Part shown: positions 5,724-8,389 of the stretch, piece after piece
How positions within the stretch are numbered: the first letter of the stretch is position 1
Layout of the letters: every line of letters starts with the position of its first letter
Origin: an uncultured Hyphomicrobiales bacterium
GTDB lineage: Bacteria > Pseudomonadota > Alphaproteobacteria > Rhizobiales > Aestuariivirgaceae
DNA: 8,389 nucleotides
Reading direction: 5' to 3'
Assembly: GCA_903930095.1 (NCBI GenBank)
Contig: CAIYXE010000202.1
Coordinates: 1 to 8,389 of the forward strand
Notes under the pieces: generated by a model
The model's database searches: none
Seen by the model: the letters and a program-made list of their open reading frames with translations, nothing else
Told to the model about the DNA's origin: nothing
Made by a program: the position numbers and the translations under genes

Positions 5724-6706
5724 GTGGCGCGGTCCATCTTCAGGGTTGCGGGGGCTGGTGCGGAAGGTGCTGCGGCCAGCCAGAGCGACACGGTGAGGCC
5801 CTGGCCCTGCTTGCGCCAGGGCGGCGGCAGCACATCATGCTGCACCAGCGACAGGCCGGCGCGGGTCAGCCACTGGGCCATGTGCTCGGCGGCGATGCCG
5901 AGCCGCCGGTGGGCGTGGCCGGTGCGCAGCTCATCAAGCTCATGCGGGGCGAAGTCGACGACCAGCAGGCGGCCGCCCGGCTCCAGGATGCGGGCGGCCT
6001 CGGCGAGCGCCCGGGCGGGGTCCTCCAGGAAGTGCAGCACCTGGTGGATGGTCACGAAATCCGCGAAACCGTCAGGGAAGGGCAGGGCATAGATCTCGCC
6101 ATGGCGGACCTGGGCGTTGCGGATGCTTGAGGCCTCCAGGTTGACGCGGGCGATGGCCAGCATGTCGCGGCTCGAATCGATGCCGATCGCCTGCGCGGCG
6201 CGCGCGGCAAAGCGGCGGAGAACCGCGCCGGTGCCAGTGCCGAGATCGACATGGAGGCGGATCGGCGCCTGGCCCGCCAGCCGCACCATCGCGTGCTCGA
6301 CATCTTCCTCGCGCACATGGAGCGAACGGAGCTCCTCCCAGCGCGCGGCGTTTTCCGCGAAATAGCGGGAAGCGGCCTCAGAGCGCCTGGCGCGGATTTC
6401 CTCGAGACGGGCAAGGTCGCCCGTCAGCACGGGATCGGCACCGGGAAGCAGGTCCACGATGGCGCGCGCCAGGGCGCCGCCCATGTCCTCCTCGCGCAAG
6501 CGGAACAGCACCCAGTTTCCCTCCTTGTGGCGGCTGATGAGGCCGGCCTCCGCCATCAGTTTCAGATGGCGGCTCACGCGCGGCTGGCTCTGCCCGAGGA
6601 TCTGGGTAAGCTCGCTCACATTCGCCTCGCCGTGGGCGAGCAGGAACAGGATCCGGACACGGGTCGCCTCGGCGGCGGCGCGCAGGCCGGAAAGCAATTC
6701 ATCCAT
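5720..6706 (-). CDS. ArsR-family regulator fused to a SAM-methyltransferase-like domain (SahR-like)
   Basis: A 328-residue two-domain protein. Residues 1-75 are an ArsR-type winged helix (TRVRILFLLAHGEANVSEL, recognition helix SQPRVSRHLKLMAEAG at 40-55, wing KEGNWVLFRL). Residues 105-312 are a class I methyltransferase fold: VDLGTGTG (153-160), acidic residue D177 in IGIDSS, HQVLHFLED, and LEPGGRLLVVDF (241-252). It contains no cysteine, so thiol-based metal sensing as in ArsR/SmtB is excluded; a SAM- or S-adenosylhomocysteine-binding sensor domain is more plausible. ArsR-family SahR repressors that respond to S-adenosylhomocysteine and control SAM-cycle genes, including metF, are established in Proteobacteria, and coupling to metF here fits that role. 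The start at 6706 has GGAGGT seven bases upstream; an ATG at 6721 lies inside the inverted repeat and is rejected. Actual methyltransferase activity is untested. Confidence 0.88.
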   Translation of the reverse strand: MDELLSGLRAAAEATRVRILFLLAHGEANVSELTQILGQSQPRVSRHLKLMAEAGLISRHKEGNWVLFRLREEDMGGALARAIVDLLPGADPVLTGDLARLEEIRARRSEAASRYFAENAARWEELRSLHVREEDVEHAMVRLAGQAPIRLHVDLGTGTGAVLRRFAARAAQAIGIDSSRDMLAIARVNLEASSIRNAQVRHGEIYALPFPDGFADFVTIHQVLHFLEDPARALAEAARILEPGGRLLVVDFAPHELDELRTGHAHRRLGIAAEHMAQWLTRAGLSLVQHDVLPPPWRKQGQGLTVSLWLAAAPSAPAPATLKMDRAT

Positions 6707-6713
6707 GGACGAT

Positions 6714-6719
6714 ACCTCC
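6714..6719 (-). promoter_or_regulatory. Ribosome binding site fixing the regulator start at 6706
   Basis: On the minus strand GGAGGT (6719-6714) stands seven bases before the ATG at 6706, an ideal arrangement. It excludes the in-frame ATG at 6721, which overlaps the operator and has no such site. Confidence 0.8.
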
Positions 6720-6744
6720 ATAATGATATAAACATATCCTTATG
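6719..6744. promoter_or_regulatory. Inverted-repeat operator upstream of the regulator-metF operon
   Basis: CATAATGATAT (6719-6729), spacer AAAC, ATATCCTTATG (6734-6744): 11-base arms with a single mismatch, strikingly AT-rich in a GC-rich region. Length and symmetry fit a dimeric ArsR-family repressor. It lies over the spacer and -10 of the candidate promoter and ends next to the ribosome binding site, so binding would block transcription; autoregulation is inferred. Confidence 0.75.
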
Positions 6745-6754
6745 TAGATCGCAA
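6725..6754 (-). promoter_or_regulatory. Candidate promoter of the regulator-metF operon
   Basis: On the minus strand TTGCGA (6754-6749) and TATATC (6730-6725) are separated by 18 bases, each with four matches to sigma-70 consensus. The inverted repeat covers the -10 and most of the spacer, as expected for a repressed promoter. Confidence 0.45.
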
Positions 6755-6785
6755 TGGGTGATGGCGGCGAACTCGATTGCAAAAA

Positions 6786-6808
6786 TCCACGTGTGAACAA
6801 GTCCACGT
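6786..6808. promoter_or_regulatory. Short repeated TCCACGT motif in the divergent intergenic region
   Basis: TCCACGT occurs at 6786-6792 and again at 6802-6808, 16 bases apart start to start. The same segment contains an ACGTG/CACGT inverted pair (6789-6793 and 6804-6808). It lies between the regulator operon and the plus-strand MlaC-type genes, so it could be a binding site for either side. The rest of 6755-6880 shows no gene, and no convincing promoter could be assigned for the gene at 6881. Confidence 0.25.
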
Positions 6809-6880
6809 CTTGCATTCGTCACGATTTCGCGGCGTATTGTCATTTGGTGGACTGGTTGGTCCGGGGCCTCTGGAGGAATT

Positions 6881-7489
6881 ATGACTGATCGCGGACACCG
6901 GCCGCTGAACCGGCGGGAACTTGGCGGGCTGCTGCTGGCCGCCATGTTTGGCATGCCGGCTCCGGCCTTGGCGAATACGCCGGCCGAAGATTATGTGACC
7001 GGCATCGCCGAGAACGTGATGGCGCTGGCCAATACCGGGCAGAAGGGCCCGGCGCTGCGGGCCAAGTTCGCCGCGTTGATGAACCGCTACATCAACCTCA
7101 AATCCATCGCCGATTTTGCGCTGGGCCCCTACAGCAAGAAGCTGCCTGCCGCCAAGCGCGCGGAATTCTATGACCTCGTCAGCAATTACGCCGCTGCTCT
7201 GTTCGTCTATTACGTCGATGACTTCCGCGGCACCGAACTCGAGATCGTCTCCACCACCAAGCAGGGCCGCTTCACGGTGATCCAGAGCGTGATCAAGGGC
7301 AAGGGCGGGCGCGAGCAGGTGCGCTGGCGGCTCAGTTCATCCGGCGGCGGCTACCGGGTGAGCGACGTGAACCTCAAGGGCGTGTGGCTCACCATCTCCA
7401 TGAAGGACCGCTTCAGCAAGGTTCTGAAATCATCCAAGGGCGATTTCGGGCCGCTCTTCGCGGAACTGAAGGAAGCCGAGACCTGGTGA
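6881..7489 (+). CDS. MlaC-family periplasmic lipid-binding protein (first of a pair)
   Basis: A 202-residue exported protein of the MlaC/Ttg2D family. The signal peptide (1-31) carries a twin arginine (LNRRELGGLLLAA) and ends APALA, so Tat export is possible. Landmarks: RYINLKSIADFALGPYSKKLP (69-89), the central helix RAEFYDLVSNYAAALFVYYVDDFRG (93-117), and the C-terminal GGGYRVSDVNLKGVWLTISMKDRFSKVL (155-182) ending GPLFAEL. The block around GVWL is closest to that of the minus-strand MlaC-type protein here (DINMRGVWL), suggesting an old common origin. Family members carry phospholipids between the outer and inner membrane with an Mla-type ABC transporter; none is present in the window. Start supported by GGAGGAA ending two bases before the ATG. 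No cysteines. It is followed by another family member 75 bases downstream. Confidence 0.82.
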   Translation: MTDRGHRPLNRRELGGLLLAAMFGMPAPALANTPAEDYVTGIAENVMALANTGQKGPALRAKFAALMNRYINLKSIADFALGPYSKKLPAAKRAEFYDLVSNYAAALFVYYVDDFRGTELEIVSTTKQGRFTVIQSVIKGKGGREQVRWRLSSSGGGYRVSDVNLKGVWLTISMKDRFSKVLKSSKGDFGPLFAELKEAETW

Positions 7490-7504
7490 GGCGGAGCGGC
7501 GTTG

Positions 7505-7533
7505 TTGACGCGGCTTGAATCTCTCCATTATGG
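7505..7533 (+). promoter_or_regulatory. Candidate promoter for the second MlaC-type gene
   Basis: TTGACG (7505-7510), five of six to consensus, is followed after 17 bases by TTATGG (7528-7533), or at shorter spacing by CATTAT (7526-7531). The -10 is weak or the spacing short, so this may only be a secondary start; the gene could equally be read through from 6881. Confidence 0.35.
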
Positions 7534-7564
7534 CTGGGTGATGTAACGCAGCAGAGGGCGAATC

Positions 7565-8170
7565 ATGTCCGAAAGACATCCGGCAGGTCCGGCACGGCTG
7601 ACGCGGCGCTTGGCCGTCACCGGTTTGCTTGCGGCCTTCGCCACGCCAGCCCTGAGCACGGCCGCCTTCGCCTCCTCCGAGCAGAAGGCGCTCACCTACA
7701 TGCGCAAGGTGGGCAAGGACATGCTGAACGCCCACCGCCAGGGCACGGTGGCCAGCTTCAAGCGCGCGATCCAGCGCCACGCCGATGTCGGCGCCATTGC
7801 TGATTACTCGCTGGGCCAGTACCGCTCCAGACTGTCCGCGGGCCAGCGGGAGGCGTATTATGCCGGCACCACAACCTTCATGGCGCGCTACTTCGCCGAC
7901 CAGTCACGCGAGTACGTGGTGTCGAAATACGAGATCGGCAAGGCGAACCAGGACGGCAAGGACGTGAGCGTCCAGACCAAGGTCTTCCTCATGTCAGGCC
8001 AGTCCTACACGGTGGTGTGGAAGCTGACAGAGAGGAAGGGCGGCTTCAAGGTGGCCGACGCCAAGGTGATGGGCTTCTCGCTCATCTACCTCCAGCGCGG
8101 CATCTTCACGTCCTTCCTGTCGAAGCGGAATGGCGACGTGGCCCAGCTCGTGGCGGCGCTGAACCGCTGA
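7565..8170 (+). CDS. MlaC-family periplasmic lipid-binding protein (second of a pair)
   Basis: A 201-residue exported MlaC/Ttg2D-family protein. Its signal peptide (1-37) has a twin arginine (RLTRRLAVTGLLAAF) and a cut near AFA. The same landmarks as its neighbour are seen: DVGAIADYSLGQYRSRLS (74-91), REAYYAGTTTFMARYFADQSREY (95-117) and GGFKVADAKVMGFSLIYLQRGIFTSFL (159-185) ending QLVAAL. It is clearly diverged from both other copies (GFSLIYLQRG in place of GVWL), so the genes are not a recent duplication. AGAGGG seven bases before the ATG acts as the ribosome site. Role by family: soluble lipid shuttle in the periplasm; ligand unknown. Its stop codon forms one arm of a hairpin shared with the opposing cytochrome gene. 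Confidence 0.8.
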   Translation: MSERHPAGPARLTRRLAVTGLLAAFATPALSTAAFASSEQKALTYMRKVGKDMLNAHRQGTVASFKRAIQRHADVGAIADYSLGQYRSRLSAGQREAYYAGTTTFMARYFADQSREYVVSKYEIGKANQDGKDVSVQTKVFLMSGQSYTVVWKLTERKGGFKVADAKVMGFSLIYLQRGIFTSFLSKRNGDVAQLVAALNR

Positions 8171-8186
8171 GCCGCACTCCGGCTCA
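8168..8186. terminator. Bidirectional hairpin joining the MlaC-type and cytochrome gene ends
   Basis: TGAGCCG (8168-8174), loop CACTC, CGGCTCA (8180-8186): a perfect 7-base-pair stem whose ends are exactly the two opposing stop codons, TGA at 8168-8170 and TCA (TGA on the minus strand) at 8184-8186. There is no T-run. It would fold in both transcripts. Confidence 0.55.
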
Positions 8187-8389
8187 CTTCTGCTGGATGC
8201 TCGCGATGTAGGAGACGAGGGATTCGATGCGGTCCTTCACGATGAGCTCGCGCGTTTCGCGGCCGGTGTCCTGGGAGATGGCCTCAGCGTTGAACCAGTC
8301 GCCCCAGACTGGCATGTCCCGCATGCCGTGCACCTTCACATCGGCGCGGCCGTCGATCACCGCGGCCACGCGTTCCCGCGGAAACTGGC
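8184..8389 (-). CDS. c-type cytochrome, C-terminal end (5' partial)
   Basis: The last 67 residues of a protein whose start lies beyond the right edge; the frame stays open to the edge. The segment FPRERVAAVIDGRADVKVHG followed by MRDMPVWGDWF matches the C-terminal half of class I cytochrome c domains, where a methionine in MPVWG is the usual sixth heme ligand, and the closing helix IESLVSYIASIQQ is also typical. The heme-binding CxxCH would be upstream and out of view, so the number of hemes and the export signal cannot be judged. It is probably a periplasmic electron carrier. An internal GTG at 8369 is not a start. Confidence 0.75.
   Translation of the reverse strand, partial: QFPRERVAAVIDGRADVKVHGMRDMPVWGDWFNAEAISQDTGRETRELIVKDRIESLVSYIASIQQK

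Noticed and set aside
4923..6092. Long plus-strand open frame (389 residues)
   Set aside because: It runs antisense to metF and the regulator, both of which have complete family motifs; low-complexity Arg/Ala/Gly composition is typical of a GC-rich shadow frame.
6707..6721. ATG at 6721 as the start of the ArsR-type regulator
   Set aside because: It overlaps the inverted-repeat operator and leaves GGAGGT inside the coding region; 6706 has that site at ideal spacing.
6707..6880. SAM- or SAH-type riboswitch upstream of the metF operon
   Set aside because: The likely leader is only about 15-20 bases from the candidate promoter to the start, too short, and it contains a protein-type operator; no riboswitch core was recognised.

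Overview
The window looks like a GC-rich chromosomal stretch from an alphaproteobacterium, most likely of the order Hyphomicrobiales (Rhizobiales). Three things point there. EttA, Tam and MetF all have the alphaproteobacterial look. An ArsR-methyltransferase fusion regulator is coupled to metF. A copy of the dispersed palindromic repeat typical of Rhizobiales genomes (core GAGCATGATC...GATCATGCTC) lies between two convergent genes. No phage, transposase, CRISPR, rRNA or tRNA signal is visible, and base composition is even throughout.

Layout, left to right. (1) 1-300: the C-terminal end of the ABC-F translation factor EttA. (2) 383-2372, plus strand: two tandem, duplicated YkuD-type L,D-transpeptidases with twin-arginine signal peptides, then trans-aconitate methyltransferase (tam), which starts on a TTG overlapping the previous stop. 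(3) 2373-2545: a composite palindromic repeat in the convergent gap. (4) 2542-4102, minus strand: a PlsC-like lysophospholipid acyltransferase and, downstream, a periplasmic MlaC-type lipid-binding protein. (5) 4211-4834, plus strand: a glutathione S-transferase, convergent with (6) a minus-strand operon, 6706-4842, of an ArsR/methyltransferase fusion regulator translationally coupled to metF. A strong inverted repeat sits in its promoter. (7) 6881-8170, plus strand: two more MlaC-type proteins. (8) 8184-8389, minus strand: the C-terminal end of a c-type cytochrome.

Two themes emerge. The first is envelope maintenance: two L,D-transpeptidases, one phospholipid acyltransferase and three divergent MlaC-domain proteins, with no MlaF, MlaE, MlaD or MlaB partner in view. 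The second is one-carbon/methionine metabolism: metF controlled by what is probably an S-adenosylhomocysteine-sensing, SahR-like repressor. I see no clearly new multi-gene system. The best leads are the second L,D-transpeptidase, which has lost the conserved Ser and Arg of its catalytic motif; the orphan MlaC cluster; the operator/regulator pair; and hairpins at two convergent gene ends in which the two opposing stop codons base-pair with each other.
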